64,000 bases of DNA from Ceratobasidium sp. AG-K (GCA_037039685.1 JAWNGF010000011.1:1364001-1428000); one strand, 5' to 3'. Counted from the stretch's first letter, positions 1-10,855 are shown. Made by a program: numbers and translations. The notes: a model not told the origin generated them from the sequence alone.

Positions 1-3000
1 GAACCAGGTGCTAAACACAAAATTGGTGTGGTATACTCCCTCACTAAGGAAGAAGATCAAATCTTGAGAAAATGGATCGACAAAAATCTGGATAAAGGAT
101 TCATTGTTCCCTCCACATCCCAATGGGCATCACCAGTAATGTTTGTCAAGCGGCACAATATAGAAGGCATTCCCCAACCCCCAAGATTGTGCATGGATTA
201 TCAATACCTCAACAGCCAAACCAAGAAAAACCATTACCCACTGCCTAGAACTGATGATCTTATTGAACAGGTTAAAGGTGCCAAGATATTCACCAAACTT
301 GATCTCAAATCTGGGTACAACCTGGTCAGGGTGGCAGATGAGGACGTTCACAAAACAGCGTTCAGAACCAAATATGGACTGTTTGAAACAAAAGTCATGC
401 CTTTTGGCCTCACTAATGCACCGGCCACCTTTCAAAACATGATGGATGCTGAGTTTGGGGACATCAAAGGGGTGTATGTGGAAATCTACATTGATGATAT
501 CCTGATCTTCTCCAAAAAACCCAAAGAGCATCCCATGCACATGAAGGAAGTCCTGCGCCGTCTACAATGCCTGGGTCTCTATTGCTCCCTCAAGAAATGC
601 TCCTTTCATGTCTCTAAGGTAGACTACCTAGGGCTAGTCATATCAGGAGAACTGGTCGAGATGCAAGAGGAAAAAATCTCAACAGTCAAAAAATGGCTGA
701 CACCCAAGAATGTTACAGATGTGCAGACATTCCTGGGATTTGCGAATTTCTACCAGCGTTTTATCCGAAATTATACCCATATAGTACGACCCCTGTATGA
801 TTTGACAATGAAAACAAAACAATGGGAATGGGGAACAGAAGCGGAACTTGCCTTCCAGGGACTAATCAAGGAATTCATCAAGGCACCCATCCTTCTACAA
901 CCTGATCAAGACAAAGGGTTCATCATCGAATGTGATGCATTGGACAAAGCTCCAGGAGCAGTCTTTAACCAATATGGCCCTGACAACAAACTCCACCCTG
1001 TCGCATTCATGTCCAAAAGCCTATCCCCAGCAGAACATAACTACAATATCTTTGACAAGGAACTCTTGGCAATCATCAAAGCATTCAAAGAATGGCATCA
1101 TCTTTTGGAAGGAACAGAGATCCCAGTATTGCTTGTTACAGATCACAAAAACCTGGAATATTTCATGACCTCTAAAGTGTTGATGAAAAGACAGAACAGA
1201 TGGGCCTTCTTCCTCTCGGAGTTTAACTTCCAAATCAAGTACAGAGCTGGCAACCTTAATGGCAAAGCGGATGCACTCAGTCAACAAAGTGACCACGACC
1301 TAGAAGGGGGAGTAGTCCCTCAAAAACCCCTACTTTTGCTGCATCTCTTCATCAATTTGGCAGAAGAGGGACCTCAGGGTATGGCATTGACTACGGATAT
1401 TTGGCAAGTAGTCAAGGATCAGACACAAAAAGATGACTACGTTAGATCAATCTGGGCTTTCCTTAGCAACCACCCAGAAAAAGCGCCTGCCTCGGTACAA
1501 AAAGAATTCAAAGATTGGAAGATTAGGAATGACATGCTGTACTGCAAAGGAAGGATCTACATCCCAAACAACAATGAGATCAAGCGTCAGATCCTAGAAC
1601 TCCACCACAATAACAAAGCAGTTGGACACATGGGTCAAGCAAAAACACTGGAAATGATCAAACAGCAGTATTGGTGGCCATCCAAGAAGGCCTATGTCAA
1701 CAAATACATGTCATCATGCGATTTATGCCAGCAGTCAAAACCCATTAATCAACGACCTCTGGGGGAATTACAACCACTTGAACTCCCCTCCAAACCCTGG
1801 CAACACATTTTGGTTGACATGATTGTCAAACTTCCCCTGTCCAAAGGTCTAGACTCAATATTGGTCATCATTGACACCCTGACCAAGATGGCACACTTTG
1901 TCCCATGCATTGAAAGAACCACATCACCCAAGCTTGCAGAACTGTTCATGGAACACTGCTGGAAGCTACATGGCACCCCAGAAACAGTTGTATCAGATTG
2001 TGGACCAACCTTGGCATCCAAATTCATGAAGGAGCTTTATCAGGCCCTGAACATCCGACCTAGACTTTCTACAGCTTACCACCCAGAAACTGACGGACAA
2101 ACAGAGCGCATCAATCAAACGGTCAAGGCTTTCATTTGGACTTACTGTGCCTTCAAGCAACACAACTGGGCTTCATTTTTACCCTTTGCCAAATTTGCAT
2201 ATAACAACTTGTTCCATTCTAGCATTGGTATGACACCTTTCTTTGCCAACACGGCTCACCACCCATCAATCAAAGGTACACCAGTGGAAGATGGTTCCGT
2301 GCCGGAAGCTGCGGCACATGCGCAATGTATCCAAGACAAGCTGGACAAAGCTAAGGCTAGTCTGGCTCTGAGCAAAGAACGGGACAAGGAATATGCAGAC
2401 AAAAGACGGCAGGGAGATCCCTTTATCCTGGGCAATAAGGTTTGGCTAAGCCATGATCACATTACAAACAATCAGCCATCCTTGAAATTATTGCATAAAC
2501 AACTCAGCCCCTTCACTATCCTGGAAGCAGTAGGGAGGAACTTGTACAAACTACAACTCCCACCTTCTATGACCATGCATCCAGTAATCAATGTATCACG
2601 CCTAGCCAAATACAAGGAAGATGAAATTGAGGGCCGCCATGTGGATCCACCCCCACCAATCAAGACACCAGAAGGCAAAGAAGAATATGAGGTAGAACGC
2701 ATCCAAAGTTCCAAGTTGGAGAAAGGAATCCTGAAGCATTTTGTCAAATGGAAGGGCTACACTGCAGAACATGACTCTTGGGAACCCTTGGAGAACCTTG
2801 GCAATGCATCAGAACTCATTAATGAGTTCCACAAGGAACATCCAGACACCATCAAAGAAGTCCCCAGAGTTACCAGGAAGCATTGCCATGAGGAAACAAG
2901 GGACAACTTGGCAGCTGATAACAAGGAAGAACAGCCCATTAGGCGTTCTAAGCGTATAAAAGAGGCTGCTGGGATCCAAGTCCCTCATCAAAAAGTGTTT

Positions 3001-3381
3001 ACTTTCACCTCTCCTGTGCTAAAACCACATTCTACCCCCACTTCACTCACTGCGCCATGTCCTCCCTACGCCAATCCACCAACTCCGTCATGGTCCGGGT
3101 CTACCACAACCTGTACACCTGCTCGGCCGCCTTCAAGCGGTCCCTTGCAGTTGTACCCCCCCAGGAGCAAGGCATGTACTGGCATCCCAGCATGTGTTAA
3201 CATTTCTACTTCATTGTATCTGCATGCTACTGGTCAGGAGAGGCCCCCAGGTCGTTTGTTGGTTGCCCCCTTGTTTGCTGGGGCAACTGGATTGCCTACG
3301 CAGCCGACAACATCCACAATGCCTGCAAGATCATGGACAGGTCTTGCAAGGTCTGTCTTGGAGGCAACCCATTCAAAATAA
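1..3381 (+). CDS. E1 pol polyprotein, 5'-partial (RT, RNase H, integrase, chromodomain)
   Basis: The frame is open from base 1, so the true start is upstream. In order: reverse transcriptase with the first catalytic Asp in FTKLDLKSG and the YIDD box near residue 155; RNase H with the Asp in IECDALDKA and the DKELLAI motif; integrase HHCC zinc finger (HHNNKAVGHMG ... CDLCQQSKP); integrase core with Asp in LVIID, Asp in VVSDCGP and Glu in GQTERINQ; a GPY/F-like module ending MHPVINVSRL; and a chromodomain (YEVERIQ ... FVKWKGY ... SWEPLENL). The last ~110 residues are Pro/Thr-rich and overlap another ORF in the -1 frame. The protein would copy element RNA and insert the DNA, with the chromodomain directing it to marked chromatin (family knowledge). 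No internal stop is seen. Confidence 0.92.
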   Translation, partial: EPGAKHKIGVVYSLTKEEDQILRKWIDKNLDKGFIVPSTSQWASPVMFVKRHNIEGIPQPPRLCMDYQYLNSQTKKNHYPLPRTDDLIEQVKGAKIFTKLDLKSGYNLVRVADEDVHKTAFRTKYGLFETKVMPFGLTNAPATFQNMMDAEFGDIKGVYVEIYIDDILIFSKKPKEHPMHMKEVLRRLQCLGLYCSLKKCSFHVSKVDYLGLVISGELVEMQEEKISTVKKWLTPKNVTDVQTFLGFANFYQRFIRNYTHIVRPLYDLTMKTKQWEWGTEAELAFQGLIKEFIKAPILLQPDQDKGFIIECDALDKAPGAVFNQYGPDNKLHPVAFMSKSLSPAEHNYNIFDKELLAIIKAFKEWHHLLEGTEIPVLLVTDHKNLEYFMTSKVLMKRQNRWAFFLSEFNFQIKYRAGNLNGKADALSQQSDHDLEGGVVPQKPLLLLHLFINLAEEGPQGMALTTDIWQVVKDQTQKDDYVRSIWAFLSNHPEKAPASVQKEFKDWKIRNDMLYCKGRIYIPNNNEIKRQILELHHNNKAVGHMGQAKTLEMIKQQYWWPSKKAYVNKYMSSCDLCQQSKPINQRPLGELQPLELPSKPWQHILVDMIVKLPLSKGLDSILVIIDTLTKMAHFVPCIERTTSPKLAELFMEHCWKLHGTPETVVSDCGPTLASKFMKELYQALNIRPRLSTAYHPETDGQTERINQTVKAFIWTYCAFKQHNWASFLPFAKFAYNNLFHSSIGMTPFFANTAHHPSIKGTPVEDGSVPEAAAHAQCIQDKLDKAKASLALSKERDKEYADKRRQGDPFILGNKVWLSHDHITNNQPSLKLLHKQLSPFTILEAVGRNLYKLQLPPSMTMHPVINVSRLAKYKEDEIEGRHVDPPPPIKTPEGKEEYEVERIQSSKLEKGILKHFVKWKGYTAEHDSWEPLENLGNASELINEFHKEHPDTIKEVPRVTRKHCHEETRDNLAADNKEEQPIRRSKRIKEAAGIQVPHQKVFTFTSPVLKPHSTPTSLTAPCPPYANPPTPSWSGSTTTCTPARPPSSGPLQLYPPRSKACTGIPACVNISTSLYLHATGQERPPGRLLVAPLFAGATGLPTQPTTSTMPARSWTGLARSVLEATHSK

Positions 3382-3530
3382 TCAACCTCACTGTTGACCT
3401 GGAGATTAGGGAGGAGGCCATCATTGATTTGACAGATGACAAGGAGGATTATGGGGTTTGGAAGGGGACAGGGTCAGCTGAGGACCCATTTGTAATTGAT
3501 GATACTGAGGAGTTTGTACTGGTAGAGTGA
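3057..3530 (+). pseudogene. E1 accessory ORF overlapping pol 3' end, one in-frame stop
   Basis: An ATG at 3057 opens a frame that runs to the stop at 3528-3530 with a single TAA at 3198-3200; both halves are in the same frame. The frame is -1 relative to pol and overlaps it by 325 nt. The product (about 157 residues if the stop is ignored) has a Cys/Trp-rich middle with a CKVC motif and an acidic tail. The tail holds AIIDLTDDKED, which fits the SUMO-interacting motif pattern (hydrophobic core, Asp-Leu-Thr, then acids), and a second similar stretch, FVIDDTEEF. I do not recognise the protein family. Position and frame match the accessory ORFs of E2 and E5. It could instead be a chance open frame, but the shared placement argues against that. 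Confidence 0.55.
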
Positions 3531-3554
3531 ACCCTGGCCTAGAAGGGGGGGTAG

Positions 3555-4001
3555 TGTCACAACCTTTTCTTGTTCTCTCTCTGTTGTCCTGTTTGTCTCG
3601 TGTTTGGTCTCGTTCTTCTCGCCTTGGCGCATTTAGTCGCCTTTATGTAAGCCATGACCGCGGGACATGCCTGCCTGGCCTGTTCCCTTGTTCCCTCAGA
3701 GTCCATGGACTTACTTTGTTTCCTTTGTCTCTTTCTTGCTTCTCTTGGACGCTTGCTTTTTCTTGTTTGCATTCCCTTTGTTGCCTGCTCTCTATTGTAC
3801 ATAGCCACAGTAGAAAGCTTATATACCAGCAACACAAGTCTTGCTCCCACAAGACTTGTTCTCTTGTTGTTTTTCCCCATCACTCATTGTGTGACTCACT
3901 TAAGGCCTAAGCGCCATACATTTGACCTTTGTTGTTGTCCCAACCCCCATTCTCACTGCCTGTGGAGTCTTGGCCTCCAAGGTTCAACTAGGGTTGTGAC
4001 T
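3555..4001 (+). repeat. E1 3' LTR
   Basis: It starts TGTCACAACC directly after the polypurine tract and ends GGTTGTGAC, an inverted terminal repeat typical of LTRs; the expected last A is T. The same LTR recurs as a solo copy at 21893-22321. A TATA box (TTATATACC, 3819-3827) is followed by a 10-bp inverted repeat, ACAAGTCTTG at 3834-3843 and CAAGACTTGT at 3850-3859. The second arm lies where transcription should start, the same layout as the E2 and E3 LTRs. Confidence 0.88.
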
Positions 4002-4323
4002 TGCGCCCAATGTGTAGCGGGCCGGTTATCCAATTTCAAATTGGCTAATGCTTCTCTAATTTGTTCTTGTCCTGAACTGTATTGGTCACCCAACCTGACA
4101 AAGTAGCTTTCCATCTGGGTGATGAACATTTCTGCTCCTTCTCCTTTCTTCCTGTTGAAAGCCTCTGGTCTAGTTACTTTTGGATGCCTAGTTTCCCTTC
4201 TGTTGTCTGGATTTTCTGTGAGCTGATGGAACCTTTGTTCCAACTCATCAATTCTGGTAGATTCTGCTTCAGGGTGGGGAGGTGACACAGCATGTAGGGA
4301 TGCTTCATCCATCTGCTTGCACA
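4002..4323 (-). pseudogene. E4 gag, downstream fragment
   Basis: The minus-strand frame encodes the segment from CKQMDEASLHA through HPEAESTRIDELEQR to ATHWAQV, nearly identical to the middle of the E2 and E5 Gag proteins. It begins exactly at the E2 target site and ends at the E1 LTR. A longer open frame over this stretch runs on into both flanking LTRs; that is a chimera, not a protein. The KKGEGAEMFITQME core of the capsid region is retained, with Asn for Asp just before it. Confidence 0.88.
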
Positions 4324-4790
4324 TGTTGTGAGCCAGCTCACTCCGTAAGGCTTGTCCGGTGTCTTGCCTGTCTGCTGTTGTGTTTGTTGTTCTGTTTGTG
4401 TGCTGTTTGTCTGTTCCTGTGCCGCGTTGCCACTTTCTTGTGGTTATTCTGTTACATTGTGTAACACGGCTGTGCTTTGTACGAGTCATGTCTGTTTATA
4501 CAGCATGACTCACATGGACACTCCTGACTGGCTGTTTTGTATGACTCGTGTGGCTGTGCCTTGTATGACTTGGCCTCTTTGTGAATATATATAGAGGACC
4601 AACAAGCCTGGTAACCCCAGCTTGTTTTGTCTTGTCAAACATCCCCTTTGAGTGACACTTTGAACCACCCCTACCCTCAAGAACCTACAGACACTTAAGT
4701 GTGTTGTGGTTCAAGAGGTCATTTAGGTCTTAGTGCCGTCCACTCTCCCTTGCAGCTTGTCTCACAGTCATCAAGAAGTAGCTCACAACA
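4324..4790 (+). repeat. E2 5' LTR
   Basis: It is 467 bp, starting TGTTGTGAGC and ending GCTCACAACA, a perfect inverted terminal repeat. A TATA box (TATATATA, 4586-4593) is followed by AGCTTGTTTTGT at 4619-4630, 33 nt downstream, where transcription should begin. That 12-mer is the exact complement of the primer site just after the LTR. The matching 3' LTR is 18033-18499, and related copies lie at 19572-20026 and 57348-57804. Confidence 0.92.
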
Positions 4791-4792
4791 TT

Positions 4793-4804
4793 ACAAAACA
4801 AGCT
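4793..4804 (+). promoter_or_regulatory. E2 primer-binding site, self-priming type
   Basis: ACAAAACAAGCT begins 2 nt after the LTR and is the perfect reverse complement of 4619-4630 at the predicted RNA 5' end. In Tf1-type elements the first ~11 nt of the RNA fold back and prime reverse transcription at such a site in place of a tRNA. The pair is also present in E4 (19558-19569 with 19732-19743). The gag ATG follows at 4813. Confidence 0.75.
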
Positions 4805-4812
4805 TAACAATC

Positions 4813-6797
4813 ATGTCCATTCAGGAGGACGCCGGATTGCATCTTGCAACACCATTATCAATAAGGAGAGGACCAAGTAGGGCTTCAAGACCTACAAGTT
4901 CCCTCATCAAGCAAGAAATCGCACAAGCACGGGCCGGAGGACCAGCAAGGTCTTGCCCACAAAGCCAAGCCTCTATGCCCGGAACATTCAACACTGAGAA
5001 TGTTTCAGTCATACAAGAAGAACCCACCATTGTTACTAGAGAACCAGGCAATATTACCGACGACCCCACACCAGTCACAATTTGAATCCCCATCTCAAAC
5101 GCAACTCCAGGCCCATCACGTCCACTATGGCCTATGGGATCCAGAAGACAGTTTTTTCCCCTCAGCCTGAAGCTCACGGGGGTGTATCCCTTGTTCCTAT
5201 CAGACCCCCCCCCCCCACGCCACACATTTCCCATGCTCCCCAAGTACCCCAGATTGCGGGGACTATCACCAATGCCAGTCCGGTCCCAATAAACTCTCAG
5301 GCCGTGACACCAGTTAATCCAGCACCGCCATATGTACCACAAGGGTATTCCCAGCAACCAACAGCAACTGAAGGCCAAGAAGCCCCTGGGATTCCCACAT
5401 CAAGTTCCAGTTCCAGCAGTAGGACTATGATTAGCAATCTTGACAACCTTGACAATCTTCACCTTGGAAGACACAATGCACTCTTAAGGATTATTGATGG
5501 AATGAGGATAACAATTGATAGGCGACTCAAAGGGCTAGAACAGTCTACTCAAGTGTTGGCCAACAACCAACAAATCTTCAATGATTCCCTCAACAACCTA
5601 CAAGGAACCCTGACAGATATCCTTACCGCTGCACAAAACAGTGAACATAACAGCTTCCTGGTTGGGCAAGATGTAATCCGCCTAAGAAACAAAGTCACAA
5701 GCACACAAGGACTGGTAAACAATGTACAGGAAGACCTTAACACCACAAGGCAGGCACAGTTAGCCTGGAATGAAGCAATCACCCAAGGACTAGAAGGACT
5801 AAGGGGAGACGGAAGGATTGCTATCAGACAAATTAACACCATGCAAGAGACAATCAAGAACATGTGTGAGCAGATGGACAAAGCATCCCTACATGCCATA
5901 TCTCCTCCCCACCCTGAAGCAGAGTCTACCAGACTCGACGAATTGGAACAAAGGCTACGTCAGCTTTCTGAAAACCCTGACAACAGAAGGGAAAACAGGC
6001 GTCCAAAAGTAACTAGACCAGAAGCTTTTGACGGGAAGAAAGGAGAGGGAGCAGAAATGTTCATCACCCAAATGGAGAGCTATTTTGTCAGGTTGGGCGA
6101 CCAATACAGCTCAGGACAAGAACAAATTAGAGAAGCTCTAGCAAATTTCAAATTGGATAACAGATCCGCTACACATTGGGCACAGGTGCTACTCCAATCC
6201 ATGAACAATGGAGTATGTGATCCAAACCTAGCATCATGGGAAACATTCAAGTTGCACTTCATGGAACAATTTAGTGACCCTAACAAGAGGGCTAAGGCAG
6301 AAGCCAATATCGGAAAAAGCAAACAAGTCAACTCAGTAGCGAACTATGCAACAGAATTCCGCTTCCACATGATTGACGTCAACTGGGGAGAAGAAGCTCT
6401 TATCAACCAATTCAAGGAGGGACTCAAGCCGGAAATCAAAACAGAACTAGCACGTTTTGAGCTATCCCTTATCAACGAGGACGGAACCAAAAGACACCTT
6501 AACCTTAACCAATGGATCACTCTTGTGATCTCCATCAACCAGAAATTGCAACAGATCAAGGCATCCACCGGGAAGAAAACACCCCAAACAACCACCACTG
6601 GGCAAGCCTCTACAAAACGGCTTCCAGACAAAGTATACAAGGCAAGAATAGCATCAAACCAATGCCTGAAGTGCGGTCAAGAAGGTCACCGTTTGCTCAA
6701 ATGCTTGTCCAAGGAATGGATAACAACTGAACCCAGCATAAAGGGAAGAGAAGCTACGATTGTAGAAGACTTGGGAAAAGAAGGGGTCTCCCTCTAA
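4813..6797 (+). pseudogene. E2 gag (capsid/nucleocapsid), one stop and one frameshift
   Basis: The ATG at 4813 (MSIQEDAG) opens gag. By comparison with E5 the frame is broken by TGA at 5083-5085 (a CGA codon in the ancestor) and by a one-base loss in the T-run near 5150-5157, after which the second frame runs to TAA at 6795-6797. Visible parts: Pro/Gln-rich N-terminus, Ser tract, a long helical region with many Asn/Gln, the retrotransposon capsid core (EGAEMFITQMESYF ... FKLHFMEQFSDPNKR), and a CCHC zinc knuckle (CLKCGQEGHRLLKC) near the C-terminus. Gag would build the virus-like particle and bind RNA. Confidence 0.9.
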
Positions 6798-6814
6798 CTG
6801 TGTGTGGAGAGACC
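6773..6814 (+). promoter_or_regulatory. E2 predicted -1 ribosomal frameshift site at gag/pol
   Basis: GGGAAAA (6773-6779) lies in the gag frame as G GGA AAA, the X XXY YYZ pattern for -1 slippage. A 5-nt spacer (6780-6784) is followed by a 6-bp stem, GGTCTC (6785-6790) with GAGACC (6809-6814), whose loop contains the gag stop. After slippage the -1 frame reads through into pol without a stop. Pol has no ATG at its beginning. The same bases are conserved in E5. Confidence 0.65.
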
Positions 6815-9800
6815 AAAGAACCGGCAATGGAAACAATGTACTTTAGAGCAACAAACAAATCAACCATTGTTTACACAAACATTGCCGGAATCACAGAACC
6901 AGTCCCTACTCACATTGATTCAGGAGCTTCTAAGAACTTTATGGACATCTCTTGGGCCCGCTCCAACAACATTCCTCTCATTGAGCTTCCCTCTCCACAA
7001 AAAGTAATTGGCATCCAGGGAAAAGAGCTCTCACACCAAATACGCTTCAAAGCCAAGCTTGTACTAGATGTAGAGGGAAAAACCTTCAAACAAATCTTTT
7101 TTGCTATGCCTACTGGAGAAACCAAGCTCATTCTAGGACTTGAATGGTTGGAGGAGGCAAACCCCAATATTAACTGGAAAACAAGGCACATATCTTGGCA
7201 ACCTGAACCCATACAGGCAAGAACAGCCTCAATAGATGACCTACCAGAAGAATTCAAGGAATTTGCCAATGTGTTTAGCAAGGAAAAATTCAAGAGAATT
7301 CCGGACCATTGCCCATACAACTGCGCCATCAACTTCAAAGAAGGGGCTGAACTTCCAAAACTGGCCAGGCCTATCCCACTCTCACCAGCCAAATCAATTG
7401 CACTAAGGGAATACCTGGATGAGGAAATCGCCGCTGGGAAGATTCAACCCAGCAAATCCCCCATTGCTTCACCTTTTTTTTTTGTCAAAAAACCCATTGA
7501 TCCAAAGAACCCAGAAGCAGTGCAACAATTACGGCTTGTTCAAGACCTCAGAGGAGTGAATGCCATTACAAAGGACGACAGGTTCCCTATGCCTTTAATG
7601 GAAGATCTTCTAGATAAAATCAAGGATGCAAAAATTTTCTCCAAAATCAATCTGCGCATGGGTTTCAACAATATCAGAATTAGGGAAGGGGACAAATGGA
7701 AGACAGCCTTCAGAACCAAGGAATGCCTGTTTGAATACATTGTCATGCCATTTGGACTAAAAAATGCACATGCCATATTCCAAAGATACATGAACCACAT
7801 CTTCCATGACCTTATTGACGTATGCGTTATAGTACACATTGACAACATCCTAGTCTTCTCTAAAAACAGAAGTCAACATACTATAGATGTCAGGAAGGTG
7901 CTGAAGATCTTACTGGATGAAAACCTATTTGCAAAACTCCCAAAATGCGAATTCTTTGTTACCAAACTTACATATACCGGACTTGGAATCAGTGATTCCG
8001 GCATCTCTATGGAGGAAGAAAAGGTCAAGGCAATAAAGGAATGGAAGGAACCAAAAACGGTCAAGCAGGTTCAAGCATTCCTAGGATTTGCAAACTTCTA
8101 CCAAAGATTTGTACCAAATTTTAGCCGTTTAGCAAAACCCTTGACTACCCTTACAAGGAAGGATAACAAATGGAAATGGGAGAAGGATCAGCAGGAGGCT
8201 TTTGTTGCCCTGAAAGCAGAAATTAGCAAGGAGCCCACACTACGCCATCCTGACCCTGAGAAACCCTTTTTTCTGGAAACAGATGCAAGCAGAGTAGCAA
8301 TGGGAGCAATTCTTTCTCAAAGGCAAGACAATGGCTACCTACACCCTATAGCATTCCTGTCAAAATCCTTCAATGAGGCGCAGCTCAACTACAACGTCCA
8401 TGACAAGGAACTTATGGCAATCATAGAGTCACTGACACATTGGAGGCTATACCTTGAGGGAACAAGGGATCCAATCACTATCTACACTGATCACAGGAAT
8501 CTACAGTTCTGGAAAGAAGCAAGAACGTTCAACCATCAACATGCAAGATGGCATCAACTACTGGCTTCCTACAACTTCAATATCATATACCGTCCTGGAA
8601 TCTTTTTGTCTAAACCGGACCTGTTGTCAAGACAATCTGACCATGAGGATATTCCCACACTGGAACAAATTATGATATCTGCTGAAAAATTTAAAGGGTT
8701 TATGGGACAGATGGACACAGACATTATGGCAACTATCAAGGAAGCACAAGAAACTGATGAAGGACTTGCAAAGATCAAGGAAATCTTCAAATCAAGGGAA
8801 ATGTTACCAAGAACCCTGCAACATAGCGCAAAAGATTACGACTTCAAGGAAGGACTTATATGGTACAAAGGGAAGATTTACATCCCAGAAGATAAGGAAG
8901 CCAGACTGTCCATCATGCGGCTACACCACAACTCAAGAATTGCAGGGCATCAGGGACAAGCCAGGACGTTGGAACTTATAGCAAGAAGATACTTCTGGCC
9001 AGGGATGAAGCAGAGCGTAAACAGATACATGGAATCCTGTGAAACCTGCCAACAAACAAAGGGATCAAAGTCAATAGTACCAATCAAACCTCTAGAAATC
9101 CCAAAGGGTCCCTAGGAAGACATAGCATTCGACTTTGTAGTAAAACTGCCAAGGTCCAGAGGGTCAGACAGCATCATGGTAGTGGTGGACCGGTTCTCAA
9201 GAATGGCGCATTTCATACCCTGCAAAGAATCTCACATGGCAAGCGAGTTGGCAAATCTTTTTGTCACAAATGTTTGGAAACTACACAGCTTTCCAAAAAG
9301 CATGATCTCAGACCAAGGGACTACTTTCAATTCTAAACTTATGAAGGCTGTTTACGAGAGAATTGGAACTAGCCCAAGTTTCAGCACTGCCTACCACCCC
9401 CAGACAGATGGAGTAACAGAAAGAATCAACCAATGGATGGAAGGCTGGCTGCGTTCCTTTGTCAACTACTGGCAAGATGATTGGGCAGACTTGTTACCAA
9501 TTGCAGAATTCAGCTATAATCTGCAGAAGCACCGTGTAATGGGTAGTTCCCCTTTTGCAATAGTGTACGGCAGGGAACCATTGTGGAACATCTCATCAGA
9601 AGAAACAACGGTTCCTGAAGCAAACACCGTTACGGAAAAGTGGCATAGCATCCACAACAAAGCTATTGCATCAAAGGGAAAACCAAAGGCTCCTGGAGGA
9701 AGAACCAAAAAACGAGTACCAGGAAGGAGATCTAGTATGGCTGTTGGGAAGAAACATCCAAACAAAAAGACCCTCAAAGAAACTGGATAACAAGAAGCAC

Positions 9801-10493
9801 AGACCATTTGTTGTGAAACGAAAGATAGGATCACATGCTTATGAGCTCAGTCTACCAGCAACAATGAGGGTGCACCCTGTTTTCCACATCAACTTGCTCA
9901 GCCCTTACATAGAAGACACAGAGTTCAAACGGAACCAACCCTGACCACCGCCAATAATTACTGAAGAAGGAGAAGAAGAATATGAAGTAGAGAAGATTTT
10001 GGATTGGAAGGAGACAAAGGATGGTCTTTTTTACAGGGTCAGATGGAAGGGTTATGGAAGTGAAGAAGACACAGAACAAAGGGTGGAAGATTTTGGTCAC
10101 CTTTTGAAGATCATCAAGGACCTTCTATGCCGACACCCCAAAGCTCCCACGCCATCTAACTACGTTCCAGGAAAGATAAAAGGCAGAGGGGGCGCAACGG
10201 GTAGTGACACTTGCAAAACTTGCTACTACTCCAAGAAACACTCCAAACTCTACACTCTAAATCTCTTTTGCTCTCTACCATGCCTGCTGTCACCCGCTCC
10301 ACCATTGCCAACAACCTCACCCACGTCCTTGACGGACCAGTGTTTGCCACGGCAAGAATCCTTGATGCTGGGGCCGCGCTCTACATCTTCAGAAGGTCCC
10401 AGCAATGCTCAGGAAGAATGCATTTCAGGGCGTTGGACGACATCCTACTCTCAGACCTGGGAGAATTCCAGTGGGTTGGGAAAAAATGGCTGA
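6800..10493 (+). pseudogene. E2 pol (protease, RT, RNase H, integrase, chromodomain), degenerate
   Basis: The frame starts CGETKEP right after the gag stop, in the -1 frame. Domains in order: aspartic protease (HIDSGASKNF), RT, RNase H (ETDASRVAMGAIL), integrase HHCC (HHNSRIAGHQG ... CETCQQTKG), integrase core, chromodomain (VRWKGYGSEED). Lesions relative to E5: the first RT Asp is Asn (codon 7649-7651), YIDD is HIDN (Asn codon 7844-7846), Trp is TAG at 9113-9115, a frameshift lies near 9675, and CGA is TGA at 9942-9944. Two of three RT carboxylates are therefore lost. The open tail to 10493 overlaps the accessory ORF. Confidence 0.93.
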
Positions 10494-10855
10494 CATGCAT
10501 GCAACTCCTGCAAAAGGACATCTTTGTCTGTCAAGGATGCGCCATGTTCCAGGTCTTGGAGGTTGTCCTCCTTTCCACCCACATGCTTGGAGTTGTTGAG
10601 TGGGGGCAAGAGGGGGCATACTCAAGTGAATGGGTACCAGGGTACGAAGGGAGACCACCAACACTCCGACCCAGGTGGAACAATGCTTGGGATGCCAACT
10701 ATGAGAAGGACCTGAGTGACTGGAGGATGGAGAGGGGCCGTTACCAGAAGGAAAAAATTGGATGGGAGCCTTACTGGTGGAGGAAGGAGGAAACCGACGT
10801 ATCGGCATGGAAGGAGGCAGAGGCTGGCGTGCGACAATGGGATGAGGAGTTTGTG

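Larger units (their letters stand above)
1..4001 (+). mobile_element. E1: Ty3/Gypsy chromovirus, 3' half (5' end outside window)
   Basis: The element enters the window inside the reverse transcriptase and runs through RNase H, integrase, chromodomain, an overlapping accessory ORF, a polypurine tract (3541-3551, AGAAGGGGGGG) and a 3' LTR. Domain order RT-RNaseH-IN-CHR is that of Ty3/Gypsy chromoviruses. The pol frame is open for over 1,100 codons with all visible catalytic residues in place, so it is younger or better kept than E2. Its 3' end abuts a minus-strand gag fragment of E4, so E1 appears inserted into E4; the matching left junction and target duplication lie outside the window. Confidence 0.93.

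Noticed and set aside
3953..4489. Minus-strand open frame of 178 codons
   Set aside because: It joins LTR ends on both sides with an E4 gag fragment; a chance chimera across two insertion junctions.
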